A stretch of DNA of 64,000 bases from Rhodococcus rhodnii (lineage in GTDB: Bacteria > Actinomycetota > Actinomycetes > Mycobacteriales > Pseudonocardiaceae). The stretch covers positions 1 to 64,000 of the forward strand of contig JOAA01000027.1 in assembly GCA_000720375.1 (NCBI GenBank), given 5' to 3'. Below, piece after piece: positions 7,950 to 16,865 of this stretch. Position 1 is the stretch's first letter; each line of letters opens with the position of its first letter. The translations under genes were made by a program, and so were the position numbers. The notes under the pieces are model-generated. The model saw only the letters and a program-made list of their open reading frames with translations, was not told the origin of the DNA and searched no databases.

Positions 7950-9415
7950 GTCGTCTCCCTGGCAGGTTCGAAGGAACTCAGGGTCGGGTCGTGGTCGGCA
8001 GTGCCGATGTCGTACATCGGCGTCATCCAGTGGTAGAAGTTGTCGCCCCGCTCACGCAGCAGGTCGTACAGCCGTCGCATGAGACGCTGCCGGACGGGCA
8101 GGAGTTCGGCGTGCGCGTACCGGTTGTTGAGCTCGTGCGGGTCGTCGAACAGGTCGTAGAGCTCGTTCACCGACTCGGGGTTGACCACGAGCTTGTACCG
8201 CTCGTCACGGATCATCCTTTGGGGATACGGAAAATGGTGGCCGTGGAACTCGGCGACCAGTTCCGCCCGCCACTGCGGGCGTTCGCCGTGCACGAGGGGC
8301 ACGAGGCTGCGACTGTCCACTGCGGACGCAACCTCGGCGCCGGCCAGCTCCAGAATGGTTGCGGTGCAGTCGGTGAGCGTGACGAACTCGTGCCGGACCT
8401 GCGGCTGGGCGCCTGGTATGCGGACAATGCCGGGAATCCGGTAGATGTCTTCGTACATCGCCGGTCCCTTGTCGTGCAACCGGTGCGCGCCGGTGAACTC
8501 GCCATGGTCGGCGGTGAAGAACACCGATGTCTCCTCGGTCAGGCCGAGTTCGTCGAGCCGGGTGAGGATACGGCCGATCTGTTCGTCGATCAGGCTGACG
8601 TAGCCCCAGTACACCGCGATGAGTTTGCGCGTCACCTCGATCGGGATCGTGTCGAACGTCCAGTGCGCGCTGTAGTTGCGCTGCACCGGGGGTTTACCGT
8701 CGAAGGTCTCCGCGATCGACGCGGGCAGCTCGACCAGATCCGGGTCGTAGCGGTCGAAGTACTCGTCAGGCACGAGGTAAGGCAGATGTGGTCCGAAGAA
8801 GTGCGTGGCGAGGAAGAACGGCCGCCCGTCCCGTGCGTACCGGTCGAGGTACTCGATCGCACGAGTGGCGAGATAGCGCTCGAACGTCGCTTCCACGGGC
8901 TGGTGCAACCGGGCGGCCAGGAGGTTGCCGGGATTGCCGTTGGGTGTCGTGCCGCGAATCGGTTGCGAGATCCGGTACGGCGGCAGATCGCGTTCAGCCA
9001 GGTAGGCCAGATAGTCGGGATGGTCCACCGGGTTGTGCCAGCCAGGCAGGTCCGGGCCGTCGAAGCCGTACGACGCCGCGTTACGGTGCACGCCACCATG
9101 CCACTTGCCGATGAGCCCGAGCTGGTAGTCCCGCTCGGCGAGCGCCGCGGGAAACGTGAACGCGTCCTCTCGCAGGTCCTCGAGGTAGCCGACGTTGCGC
9201 TCGTAGTTGGCCAGTAGCCGGTGCCGGAACGGCGCCTGCCCGGTGAGCAGGCTCGCTCTGGCAGGCGTACAGATCGCGGTGGGCGTGTAGAACCGGTCGA
9301 ACCTGGTGCCGCTCGCCGCCAGCCGGTCCAGGTTCGGGGTGTCGACGTGTGGATTTCCGTAGCACCCCAAGGTGTCCACCCGGTGCTGGTCGGTCATCAG
9401 GAAGAGGATGTTCAC
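7931..9415 (-). CDS. Type I sulfatase (formylglycine-dependent)
   Basis: 494 aa starting at GTG 9415, whose first bases overlap the TGA of the upstream binding-protein gene (GTGA). The alkaline-phosphatase/sulfatase fold is clear: MTDQHRVDTLGCYG at 7-20 contributes metal-binding Asp, and the sulfatase signature CTPAR at 49-53 carries Cys49, which would be converted to formylglycine. FFTADHGEFTGAHRLHDKGP supplies the second metal site. The C-terminal part is typical of choline-sulfatase/heparan-sulfatase-like enzymes. No signal peptide is present, so it should act in the cytoplasm on imported sulfate esters. The ABC importer encoded upstream is of the type that takes up sulfonates and sulfate esters, which fits. 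Confidence 0.9.
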   Translation of the reverse strand: MNILFLMTDQHRVDTLGCYGNPHVDTPNLDRLAASGTRFDRFYTPTAICTPARASLLTGQAPFRHRLLANYERNVGYLEDLREDAFTFPAALAERDYQLGLIGKWHGGVHRNAASYGFDGPDLPGWHNPVDHPDYLAYLAERDLPPYRISQPIRGTTPNGNPGNLLAARLHQPVEATFERYLATRAIEYLDRYARDGRPFFLATHFFGPHLPYLVPDEYFDRYDPDLVELPASIAETFDGKPPVQRNYSAHWTFDTIPIEVTRKLIAVYWGYVSLIDEQIGRILTRLDELGLTEETSVFFTADHGEFTGAHRLHDKGPAMYEDIYRIPGIVRIPGAQPQVRHEFVTLTDCTATILELAGAEVASAVDSRSLVPLVHGERPQWRAELVAEFHGHHFPYPQRMIRDERYKLVVNPESVNELYDLFDDPHELNNRYAHAELLPVRQRLMRRLYDLLRERGDNFYHWMTPMYDIGTADHDPTLSSFEPARETTWPADG

Positions 9416-10386
9416 CGGCCGGACGCCTCCACGTACTGGTCAGCGGTGTAGTACCCGGCCGGATCCGGTGCGGACTTGAGCTGTCCGGTTTGGACGAAGA
9501 AGTCACTCAGCCCGGTCAGCCACCTGCCGACGGTGCCGTCCTTGGTCTTGCTGACGAGGTCGGCCGTGGTCATGGTGCGCACGTTCGCCGCGTCGGCGGC
9601 GACCTCGGCCTTGTCCCGCTTGAGCAAGGCGGCTGCTTCGGCGATCGCCTCGTCGGGATGCGCTGCCCGCCAGTCGTTTGCCGCCTGAAGCACGGTGATG
9701 ACTTTCTTGCTGAGTGCTGTGTCGATGTCCTTGCGGGACACGAACGCGGTGGGGAAGGCGGTGTCCGGGAACTGTTCGGTGCTCGCGACTTCGACCAGGC
9801 CGGGCACCTTCGGTTTGATCGACGTCCCGATCAGCGGGTACCAGATGCCCGCCGCGTCGATCTGCCCCGACACGAAGGCGGAGACCACTGTGGACGGATC
9901 CATCGGCACCTTCTGGATGTCCTGCACGGTCATCCCGGCCTTGCGCAGCGCGAGATTGAGCACCATGTCGCCAGAGGTGCCCTCGGGCACCCCGACTCGT
10001 TTGCCGCGTAAGTCGGTCATGGCGGTGATACCGGGCTGGGCGATGACGCGGTCGGCGTACGTAAGCGTGTTGATCGTGACGATCTTCGACTGCCCGGACG
10101 CGGGCAGCCAGAACGCGCCCGGGCCGATGTACCCGAAGTCGAGGTCGCCCGCGCCGAGCGCCTGGATCTGCAGTGGGCCGTTGGTGAAGACCTTGATCTG
10201 TGCGGTGAGGCCGTGCTGCTTCCACAGCCCCTGCTTCTCGGCGATGGCCAGCAGGCTGGCGCCGTTGAAGTCGCTGATGTAGCCGAAGCGGACTTCGGTG
10301 CCGTCGTCACCGGAACACGCCGACACGTTGAGCGCCAACGTGATCACCGCCAGCACGGTCGCGAGGGCGCGTCGAAGTAAACGCAT
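9412..10386 (-). CDS. ABC transporter substrate-binding lipoprotein, SsuA/NrtA/TauA type
   Basis: 324 aa from ATG 10386; the longer open frame upstream is antisense-like. Residues 1-22 are a lipoprotein signal with the lipobox LNVSAC. The mature part has the NMT1/SsuA-like pattern: VRFGYISDFNGASLLAIAEKQG near the start, GDLDFGYIGPGAFW, and LRGKRVGVPEGTSGDM. Known members bind alkanesulfonates, taurine, sulfate esters, nitrate or thiamine precursors. It lies 20 bases after the ATPase gene and directly before the sulfatase, so a sulfate-ester or sulfated-sugar ligand is the best inference. Confidence 0.85.
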   Translation of the reverse strand: MRLLRRALATVLAVITLALNVSACSGDDGTEVRFGYISDFNGASLLAIAEKQGLWKQHGLTAQIKVFTNGPLQIQALGAGDLDFGYIGPGAFWLPASGQSKIVTINTLTYADRVIAQPGITAMTDLRGKRVGVPEGTSGDMVLNLALRKAGMTVQDIQKVPMDPSTVVSAFVSGQIDAAGIWYPLIGTSIKPKVPGLVEVASTEQFPDTAFPTAFVSRKDIDTALSKKVITVLQAANDWRAAHPDEAIAEAAALLKRDKAEVAADAANVRTMTTADLVSKTKDGTVGRWLTGLSDFFVQTGQLKSAPDPAGYYTADQYVEASGR

Positions 10387-10406
10387 GGCGGTCCTTTCGT
10401 CAGTGC

Positions 10407-11180
10407 TCAGGCCGTGAGTGCGTCCTGGTGGTACACCGCGTGCCAGACTTCGTTGCGGATCCGGCCGAACTCCGGTGAGAGCCGGATCTCCTCGGTACGG
10501 GGATAGGGCAGGTCGACGTCGACGATCGTGTGGATTCGGCCTGGCCTGGCGGCCATCACGACCACCCGCCGGGCCAGGAACACGGCTTCGTCGACGTCGT
10601 GCGTGATGAACAGAACCGTGCGGCGCTCCTGGCTCCAGGTCCGCAACAGTTGTTCCTGCAGCTGCACTCTGGTCAGGGCGTCCAGCGCGCCGAACGGTTC
10701 GTCCATCAGCAGCACTTGCGGATCGACCGCGTAGGCACGGGCGATCGCACAACGTTGTTTCATCCCGCCGGACAGCGTCTTCGGTAGCGCGTCGGCGAAG
10801 TCCGTGAGCCCGACGAGGTCGATGGCCCGCTCGGCCCGGTGGCGGCACTCCGCGGCGGACAGGCTGGTGAGCTTGAGTCCAAACTCGACATTCCGGCGCA
10901 CGGTCAGCCACGGGAACAGCGCGTACTGCTGGAAGATCACGCCACGCTCGGGTCCTGGCCCGGTGACCGGTGCGCTGTCCACGAGTACCTCACCGGCCGT
11001 CGGCTCGACCAGCCCGGCGGCCATCCCGAGCAACGTGCTTTTGCCGCAACCGGACGGCCCGACGACAGTCACGAACTCCTCGTCGGCGACGTCTAGCGAA
11101 ACGCCCTGCAGCGCGGTGAACGTGCCGCTTTTCACCGGAAAGCTCTTGTGCACGTCCCGGAAGGAGATCTTGGTGCTCAT
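10407..11180 (-). CDS. ABC transporter ATPase, SsuB/TauB type
   Basis: 257 aa from ATG 11180, which overlaps the permease TGA (ATGA). Walker A is GPSGCGKST, the signature is LSGGMKQR and Walker B is [12 protein letters not shown], followed by the D-loop and a switch His in FITHDVDEA. This is the classic nitrate/sulfonate/taurine importer ATPase family. It pairs with the permease and lipoprotein of this operon to energise import at the inner face of the membrane. Confidence 0.93.
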   Translation of the reverse strand: MSTKISFRDVHKSFPVKSGTFTALQGVSLDVADEEFVTVVGPSGCGKSTLLGMAAGLVEPTAGEVLVDSAPVTGPGPERGVIFQQYALFPWLTVRRNVEFGLKLTSLSAAECRHRAERAIDLVGLTDFADALPKTLSGGMKQRCAIARAYAVDPQVLLMDEPFGALDALTRVQLQEQLLRTWSQERRTVLFITHDVDEAVFLARRVVVMAARPGRIHTIVDVDLPYPRTEEIRLSPEFGRIRNEVWHAVYHQDALTA

Positions 11181-11980
11181 CGGCGCTCCTGCCAGCTGGT
11201 GAGGTGGCGGTCGGCGAGCAGCAGCAGCCTGTCCATCGCCAGTCCGAGCACGCCGATGGTGATCAGGCCGACGAAGATGGTGGGCAGGTCGTAGTACAGC
11301 TGGGCCTGCTGCATCCGGAAGCCCAGCCCTTCCTGTGCGGCGATCAACTCGGCCGCGACCAGCGTGCCCCATGCCGAGCCGAGCCCGACTCGCATTCCCA
11401 CCAGGATGAACGGGGTGGACGCCGGGATGACGACCTTGACGAAGATGGTCCGGTCGGACGCGCCAAGCACCCGCGCGGCGTTGATGAGCGTGCGATCCAC
11501 GCCGACCACGCCTTGGAACGCGGCGACCACACTGGACAGGAAGGCGGCCAGGAAGATCACGAAGATCTTCGGCACCTCACCGATGCCCAGCAGCACGATC
11601 GCCAGCGGAATGATCGCGAGTGGCGGGATGGTGCGGAAGAACTGGACGTAGGGCTCCAGCAGCCCGCGTGCCACGGTGTACCAACCCATCAGGAAGCCGA
11701 CCGGCACGGCCAGTGCGGTGCCGAGCGTGAATCCAATGAGGACGCGGCGCAGACTCGCCAGGACATCTTCGGCCAGTGTGCCGTCGGCGATCAGTTCGCC
11801 CGCCCGCTGCGCCACCAAGATCGGCCCGGGCAAGCCCTGCACACCGATCGCCGCGAGGGCCGACCATCCCATCAGTCCAATCGCGACAGCGACGATGTTC
11901 AGCGTGAGTATTCGTCCGGTCCTGCGCCGTGTGGCAGGTTGAGCGGGCGCGGTTTTGTCGGCAACGGTGACCACACTCAT
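11177..11980 (-). CDS. ABC transporter permease, SsuC type
   Basis: 267 aa from ATG 11980, with AGGAGGCC nearby inside the end of the ROK gene; the start overlaps the ROK stop (ATGA). About six membrane helices are visible. The EAA-loop region includes [22 protein letters not shown] and is the contact with the ATPase. The first about 30 residues are a charged cytoplasmic tail. It forms the channel of the importer encoded by the next two genes. Confidence 0.92.
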   Translation of the reverse strand: MSVVTVADKTAPAQPATRRRTGRILTLNIVAVAIGLMGWSALAAIGVQGLPGPILVAQRAGELIADGTLAEDVLASLRRVLIGFTLGTALAVPVGFLMGWYTVARGLLEPYVQFFRTIPPLAIIPLAIVLLGIGEVPKIFVIFLAAFLSSVVAAFQGVVGVDRTLINAARVLGASDRTIFVKVVIPASTPFILVGMRVGLGSAWGTLVAAELIAAQEGLGFRMQQAQLYYDLPTIFVGLITIGVLGLAMDRLLLLADRHLTSWQERR

Positions 11981-13149
11981 GTGGCCTCCTCGGAGTCCGG
12001 TTCGGCCGGGTAGTTGGACAGTAGCGGGGATTCGTGCAATACCAGGGCAATGCCGCCGAGAGCGCCGCCCACGTCGCCGAGGGTGGCGCGGCGCAGGCTC
12101 ACCTTGTTCCGCGAGATCGGCATGATGTTGGCGTCCAGTGCCTGTTTCATCGGCTCGAACAGATCGGGACCGGCCTCGGCCAGCTCTCCCCCGATCACGA
12201 TCACCCCAGGGCCGACCGCGTTGCACAGCGCGGCAAGCACGTTGCCGACGTGCGTACCGGCGGACCGCAGGACGTCCTGTGCAGCAGTATCACCGGAGTT
12301 CACCAGCCCCGAGATGTCCGCGGCGCGGCCACCTGCCGCGTGATACGCGTCAAGCACAGCTCGAACGGATGCCACGGTTTCCAGGCATCCTGTTCCACCA
12401 CAGCCACACTGTGCTCCCGTCGGGTCGACGGTGATGTGCCCGAACTCGCCGGACAACCCGTGCGAGCCACGGTGCAGGGCGCCACCGACGACCAGCCCGC
12501 CGCCGACACCGTGCGACAGCCGCAGGTACAGCACATCCTGCTCACCGGCCGCAGCGCCCCAGATCGACTCCGCGAGCGCCGCCAGCCGGGTGTTGTTGTC
12601 CAGCAACACTGGCACGCCAAAACGCTTGCGCACCTCGAGACTACGTTGCTCGCCGAGGTCGCCGACCGGGCCGACCACGCCCACGCCGACCGCGCTGAGT
12701 GCGCCGAGCCGCAACGTGCCTTCGGCAAGGTCGCTGACCAATCGCTCCGCCAGTTCGACACGTTCATCCCAGGCCACGTCGGCGTTGTGCGGTTCGGTGG
12801 CCTGCCCGACCACCTCGTGCGCGACGTTGACGACGACCACGTGCGTCGCACGCCGGGCGAAGTCGATTCCGATGGCGTGCCCGGCATCCGGGTTGAGCGT
12901 CAGCGTCTCGGCCGGCCGGCCACGTCCACGTTGGCCGGAGTCCTGAGCGATCGTCACGATGGCACCGCTGGCCTGCAGCGCCCCGACGATGTCGTACAAC
13001 GTGGTGCGTGACAGCCCGGAATGCCGCATGAGTTCACCGCGGCTCATCGGCTCGTTGCGGCGCAGCAGCCCGAGCACGAGCTCTTCGTGCCCGCGCCTGA
13101 GCTGCGCCAGAGGACCGGTGCGCCGCTGCATGCGAGCCAGTGTTCCCAC
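11977..13149 (-). CDS. ROK-family transcriptional regulator of the sulfatase/GH43 operon
   Basis: 390 aa starting at GTG 13149 (ATG 13131 is an alternative). Residues about 15-75 are a winged helix-turn-helix ([20 protein letters not shown]). The rest is a ROK sugar-kinase-like fold with [15 protein letters not shown] and the zinc motif [10 protein letters not shown]. Regulators of this kind (NagC, Mlc, XylR) bind sugars or their derivatives and release DNA. It heads a six-gene run with 4-base overlaps, and a perfect palindrome sits 7 bases before its start, so autoregulation together with the whole operon is likely. The inducer is presumably a product of the glycosidase or the transporter substrate. 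Confidence 0.9.
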   Translation of the reverse strand: MGTLARMQRRTGPLAQLRRGHEELVLGLLRRNEPMSRGELMRHSGLSRTTLYDIVGALQASGAIVTIAQDSGQRGRGRPAETLTLNPDAGHAIGIDFARRATHVVVVNVAHEVVGQATEPHNADVAWDERVELAERLVSDLAEGTLRLGALSAVGVGVVGPVGDLGEQRSLEVRKRFGVPVLLDNNTRLAALAESIWGAAAGEQDVLYLRLSHGVGGGLVVGGALHRGSHGLSGEFGHITVDPTGAQCGCGGTGCLETVASVRAVLDAYHAAGGRAADISGLVNSGDTAAQDVLRSAGTHVGNVLAALCNAVGPGVIVIGGELAEAGPDLFEPMKQALDANIMPISRNKVSLRRATLGDVGGALGGIALVLHESPLLSNYPAEPDSEEAT

Positions 13150-13156
13150 GGCCTCC

Positions 13157-13173
13157 GGTTATTGTCAATAACC
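13157..13173. promoter_or_regulatory. Palindromic operator of the ROK operon
   Basis: GGTTATTGTCAATAACC is an 8-bp perfect inverted repeat around one central base. It is AT-rich against the background and lies just upstream of the ROK start, the usual place and size for a ROK-regulator binding site. Similar TTATTGNCAATAA half-sites are known from NagC/Mlc/XylR-type operators. Binding by the adjacent regulator is inferred. Confidence 0.6.
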
Positions 13174-13204
13174 CGGAAAAATTAGCCGCATCCCGGATGC
13201 GGCT

Positions 13205-13549
13205 TCAGTGGGCGGGGACCGAGACGCAGATCAGCCGGGTCTCCTCGAGAGCTTCGACGATGCCCGGCGCCTGCTCAGGGACGTGTACGAAGTCCCCTGC
13301 CCGGACCGTTACCGCGTCGTCGGCGGTCCCTACTCTCAGAGCTCCGCTCAAGACGACCCAGATTTCGGCGTAGGGAGCCGGTAGGTCCGCTTGCGCTCCC
13401 GCGCGGAACAACGCTGTGTACGCGCTCATCGGCTCGCCTTCGTCCTTGGTGAGAGCCGGTGCGACGGAGATCTGGCCGTCGCCGAAGTGGATGGCGTCAT
13501 CGCCGATCGCCGAGCTGAACTTCCTGGCATACGAAGACGCGTTTCCCAT
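13205..13549 (-). CDS. Single-domain cupin protein
   Basis: 114 aa from ATG 13549, chosen because GAAAGGCGAGG lies upstream; the frame extends 14 codons further. The sequence has the two cupin motifs in weak form: APYAEIWVVLSGALRVGT and AGDFVHVPEQAPGIVEA. The first motif lacks the usual His pair, so metal binding may be altered. It resembles EutQ-like small cupins. It is followed on the same strand by nothing related; the monooxygenase-like gene upstream ends 52 bases before it and may be cotranscribed. Function unknown. Confidence 0.65.
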   Translation of the reverse strand: MGNASSYARKFSSAIGDDAIHFGDGQISVAPALTKDEGEPMSAYTALFRAGAQADLPAPYAEIWVVLSGALRVGTADDAVTVRAGDFVHVPEQAPGIVEALEETRLICVSVPAH

Positions 13550-13601
13550 GCTGTACCTCGCCTTTCTCAGACCTGATCGGACGCCTGCCACGAGCGATAC
13601 G

Positions 13602-13874
13602 TCAGGAGTCGTACTCGGCTATCGAGATGGCGTGCACGGGCGGACCTTGTAGTCCGAGTTCCCGGGCGATCGCCGGGATCTCGGGGTCTGCGAGAAACCC
13701 TTCGTAGTCCTCAGCCTTCCACTCGAAAACCACCCACACCCGGCTCTGGTCGTCGGGATCGAGAAACACCCGGGCACCCGTACACCCGTGCTCCCTTCTC
13801 TTGGCTACCCCCTTGGTGGAGAAGGTCTTCAAGAACTGATCCATATCGGCGATCTTGGCAACGGTGACAATCAT
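13602..13874 (-). CDS. Small ABM/dimeric alpha-beta barrel protein
   Basis: 90 aa from ATG 13874, selected because GAGGAGG lies 7 bases upstream. The pattern MIVTVAKIADMDQFLKTF, RVFLDPDDQSRVWVVFEW and FLADPEIPAIARELGL is that of ferredoxin-like dimeric alpha-beta barrel proteins related to antibiotic-biosynthesis monooxygenases. No cofactor site can be seen, as is normal for this family. It may be cotranscribed with the cupin gene. Substrate unknown. Confidence 0.65.
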   Translation of the reverse strand: MIVTVAKIADMDQFLKTFSTKGVAKRREHGCTGARVFLDPDDQSRVWVVFEWKAEDYEGFLADPEIPAIARELGLQGPPVHAISIAEYDS

Positions 13875-13966
13875 GCGCTCCGCCTCCTCGCTGATCGTTG
13901 GGACCACACGACCATGCTGACAGTTCAAGTGCAGTAGAGGTCAAGCACATCGGTCACGCGTCACGG

Positions 13967-15331
13967 TCACTCTGACCGTGGGTTTACCCGGCAGTTGGTG
14001 TGGAGGTACCGGGCAGCGCCGTTGGTGAAGTCGTAGATCGCGACCGTCTGGGTGTCCTCCAACGGATCCGTTGGTGGCATTAGGAAATGTGTCTCGCTCA
14101 CCGGAAGCAGCTCGTACCTGATGCGGTCTGGTTTCTGGAGGAACTCTGCCTGCATCGGGTCCAGAGCCAGGGTCAGGTACAACGTTCCGGCTTCGGCTGA
14201 CACCTCATACCGTGCGCCGGGGCGCTCGTAAACGCCTTCGTACCTGGCGAAATCGAGGCTCAGTGTCGGGTCCGGCGCGGGCAGGTCCGGGATGGTGACC
14301 GTGCCGAGGTCGGTCAGGGTCTCGGTGAACACCTTGCGGTAGAAGCTTTCCCGCGGGCCGCCGTTGGTCAGCATCGCGATGGCGGTGTCCGAGTCCGGCA
14401 GGAGCCGGAGCCGGGCGTTCTGGCCGATCGTGCTGCCGTCGGTGGCGTAGACGGTTTCGCCGTGCCAGTCGCACACGATGAGCCCGAGTGACCATTGTGG
14501 CCCGAATGTGTACGGATCCGGCACGGGCACCCGCGAACGCGTCATCTCCCGGATGCTTTCGGCTGACACGATGCGCTTTCCGTTCGGCGCCATGCCTTCG
14601 TTGAGCAGGACGTGTGCCATCGTGAGCACTTCCCGGATCGTCGAGGTGATGCCCCCGCCAGGGCCGAAGGCACGCGGGAGGTAGTCGATCGGCGTGACGA
14701 TGGGGCCCTCGTCCATGCAACGGATCAGATGCCCGGTCGCGGCCCGGGTTTCGTCCACGTGCTCGTGCCAGCTGCTCGTGCTGGTCAGGCCCATGGGGTC
14801 GAAGAGACGATCCCGCATGACGTCATCCCAGCGTTTGCCGTCGAGCACCTCCAGAATCCGCGCGAGAATGGCGTAACCCAGCGCCGCGCTGTAGCCGTGG
14901 GTGTGGCCCAGCGGGAAGACCTGGGGCGCGTCGGCGATGTTCTCGACCATGCACTCGTAGACGTCGTCGCCTTCGCCGGGGTCGCCGTACGCTTCCTCGA
15001 TACCGTTGGTGTGGTACAACAACTGCCGAGACGTGACCTCGGCGCTCACCTCGGGATCGGCCACCGTGAAGCCGGGCAGGTAGGTTCGCACTGGCTCGTC
15101 GAGATCGACTTTCCCTTCGTCGACGAGCTGCATGAAAGCCAGCGCGGTCCACGTCTTGGTCATGGAGCCGCATTGGTAGACGGTGTCGGTCGTCGCGGGT
15201 TCCCGCGTTTCGATGTTCTTGACACCGACCGCGAACTCGGTGATCTGTCCATTGTGGAGGATTCCGATCGCGGCGCTCGGGATGCCGTATTCCGCCAGGA
15301 GTTCCGCGACTCGTGCTCGATCGAGCGTCAT
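13967..15331 (-). CDS. Serine hydrolase, beta-lactamase class C/esterase family
   Basis: 454 aa with no signal peptide, so probably cytoplasmic. The SxxK motif is Ser56-Met-Thr-Lys59 (CGSMTKT), and the YxA/N-type motif is GYSAALGY around residue 146. The C-terminal about 100 residues form an additional lipocalin-like domain (DFARYEGVYERPGARYEVS) common in these hydrolases. Family members are esterases, D-aminopeptidases or beta-lactamase-like. Its ATG overlaps the stop of the upstream 86-aa gene (ATGA), so the two are translationally coupled and probably controlled by the divergent regulator at 15764. Confidence 0.85.
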   Translation of the reverse strand: MTLDRARVAELLAEYGIPSAAIGILHNGQITEFAVGVKNIETREPATTDTVYQCGSMTKTWTALAFMQLVDEGKVDLDEPVRTYLPGFTVADPEVSAEVTSRQLLYHTNGIEEAYGDPGEGDDVYECMVENIADAPQVFPLGHTHGYSAALGYAILARILEVLDGKRWDDVMRDRLFDPMGLTSTSSWHEHVDETRAATGHLIRCMDEGPIVTPIDYLPRAFGPGGGITSTIREVLTMAHVLLNEGMAPNGKRIVSAESIREMTRSRVPVPDPYTFGPQWSLGLIVCDWHGETVYATDGSTIGQNARLRLLPDSDTAIAMLTNGGPRESFYRKVFTETLTDLGTVTIPDLPAPDPTLSLDFARYEGVYERPGARYEVSAEAGTLYLTLALDPMQAEFLQKPDRIRYELLPVSETHFLMPPTDPLEDTQTVAIYDFTNGAARYLHTNCRVNPRSE

Positions 15332-15588
15332 CGCGGGAGACCGACCGCGTTCGCCGCGTCCGCTTCGAAGTACTCCGTCGTGGCGTAGGCGCCTGCGTGT
15401 GTCTCGAAGAACTCCCGGACGCCCTCGACGGAGTCATGGGTGATGACATTCACCGCCTTGACTCCGTCCTTGCTCGCCACCGCGACCTTCCACTTGGCGC
15501 CCTTGGGGAGCTTGGCGTGCGCCTTCTTCAGGCCACTCCAGAACTTGCCGTCGTCCAGGACGGTCGACACGACCAGCACGTGCATCAT
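15328..15588 (-). CDS. Small hypothetical protein coupled to the serine hydrolase
   Basis: 86 aa from ATG 15588 (ATG 15585 also possible), with GAGAGGAAC upstream. The sequence (MMHVLVVSTVLDDGKFWSGL, then WKVAVASKDGVKAVNVITHD) suggests a small alpha/beta ferredoxin-like fold. No family is recognised with certainty. It is the first gene of a two-gene unit, divergent from the double-HTH regulator across a 175-base promoter region with tandem repeats. Confidence 0.6.
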   Translation of the reverse strand: MMHVLVVSTVLDDGKFWSGLKKAHAKLPKGAKWKVAVASKDGVKAVNVITHDSVEGVREFFETHAGAYATTEYFEADAANAVGLPR

Positions 15589-15681
15589 GGGTGTTCCTCT
15601 CTTTCCGGATGAGAAAAAGCTACGTTGCGTTTTATCAACCGTCAACGAAAGTGACGCAGAAGATGGGAGTTCAAAGGCAAT

Positions 15682-15753
15682 CGTTGCAACAGGATTGCGA
15701 ATGAACGCAACTACCCTGACCGAGCCGTTGCAATGTACTGTTCGTGAACGCAA
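15682..15753. repeat. Tandem operator-like repeat in the divergent promoter region
   Basis: CGTTGCAA occurs at 15682-15689 and 15726-15733, and TGAACGCAA at 15702-15710 and 15745-15753, so the pair of elements is repeated about 44 bases apart. A related TTGCGTT occurs near 15626. Repeats of this kind between divergent genes are usually regulator binding sites; here the likely binder is the double-HTH protein beginning at 15764. Confidence 0.45.
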
Positions 15754-15763
15754 GACAGGAGGT

Positions 15764-16693
15764 ATGCCGGTGCCAGGAGGCAGGCTGACCCACGAGGACC
15801 GTCTGCGGATCGCTGAGTGGCTGGCCGACGGGCTCGGGTACGCCGAGATCGCCCGGCGGCTCGGCCGGCCGACGTCCACGATCAGCCGTGAGGTCGCGCG
15901 CAACGGCGCGTCCGGCGACTATCTGGCCGACCACGCGCAGCAGGTCGCCGGCCACCGTGCTCGCCGTCGCAAACCGGCCCGGCCGGCCGAACCGGCGACC
16001 GACGGGCAGCAGGCCCAGGTGGTGCGCGATTTCGTGGACCAGTTCGCGACCCTGCTGGCCGCGACCGGCATGCCCCGGATGACCGCCCGGGTGTTCGCCT
16101 GCCTGCTCACCGCCGACGCCGGCGGCCTGACAGCAGCCGACATGGTGCGCAGGCTCCAGGTCAGCCCGGCGTCGGTGTCCAAGTCCATCGGCTACCTCGA
16201 AGCCATGGAACTCGTTGTGCGTCAACAGGATTCCGGCAAGCGCCGGGAGCGCTACCTCATCGACGACGACGTCTGGCTGCGGGCGTGGCAGGCCGATACC
16301 GGCGCGCACGGCGAGATCGCGACCGCCGCGCAGCACGGCATCGAAATCTTCGGCGCCGACACGACCGCCGGCGCCCGGCTCGGCAAGATGGGCCAGTTCT
16401 TCGGCCGGCTCAGCGAGCAGATGAGCGGCAGCACCCTCGCCGAGGCCGTCGTGTACGACGCGCTGACTGTGCTCGCCGCCCTCGTGCACGCCGGCCGGCC
16501 GCTGAGCCTCGACACGCTGGCCACCGCGCTCGGCTGGCCCCGGGAGCGCGCCACCGCCGCCCTGGATACGATCCACCGTCAACCGGGCATCGCGGATCCG
16601 CTGACCCTGAAGACCGCCGGGCCGGAGACATACACCCTCGCCGTCAGACCAGATCGCTTGAGCCCGGCACAACGCGAAGCACTCGAAAAGTGA
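15764..16693 (+). CDS. Double-HTH transcriptional regulator (IS30-type HTH plus MarR/GbsR-like domain)
   Basis: 309 aa from ATG 15764, behind the strong ribosome site CAGGAGGT; the open frame upstream is not coding. Residues 5-45 are an HTH_38-type helix-turn-helix (LTHEDRLRIAEWLADGLGYA, then EIARRLGRPTSTISREV), as in IS30 transposases. Residues about 80-165 are a winged MarR/GbsR-like domain (LTAADMVRRLQVSPASVSKS). The C-terminal third contains another possible winged-helix segment (LSLDTLATALGWPRERATAAL). There is no transposase catalytic domain. It is divergent from the hydrolase pair and probably regulates it and itself. Confidence 0.8.
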   Translation: MPVPGGRLTHEDRLRIAEWLADGLGYAEIARRLGRPTSTISREVARNGASGDYLADHAQQVAGHRARRRKPARPAEPATDGQQAQVVRDFVDQFATLLAATGMPRMTARVFACLLTADAGGLTAADMVRRLQVSPASVSKSIGYLEAMELVVRQQDSGKRRERYLIDDDVWLRAWQADTGAHGEIATAAQHGIEIFGADTTAGARLGKMGQFFGRLSEQMSGSTLAEAVVYDALTVLAALVHAGRPLSLDTLATALGWPRERATAALDTIHRQPGIADPLTLKTAGPETYTLAVRPDRLSPAQREALEK

Positions 16694-16865
16694 GTCATGG
16701 ACTGTCCTACGTCAGGATGACCGGCCGTATTCGCTGCGACCATTCCGGATTCCCTTCAAGCGCAAGAGACAACGCCGGGATGATGCCGTGAATGTGTTGT
16801 GGCAACGGAAATGCCGGTTCTACGATGTGTCACTCAGCGGGAGGTCCTGAAGACGAGGGGACGAC

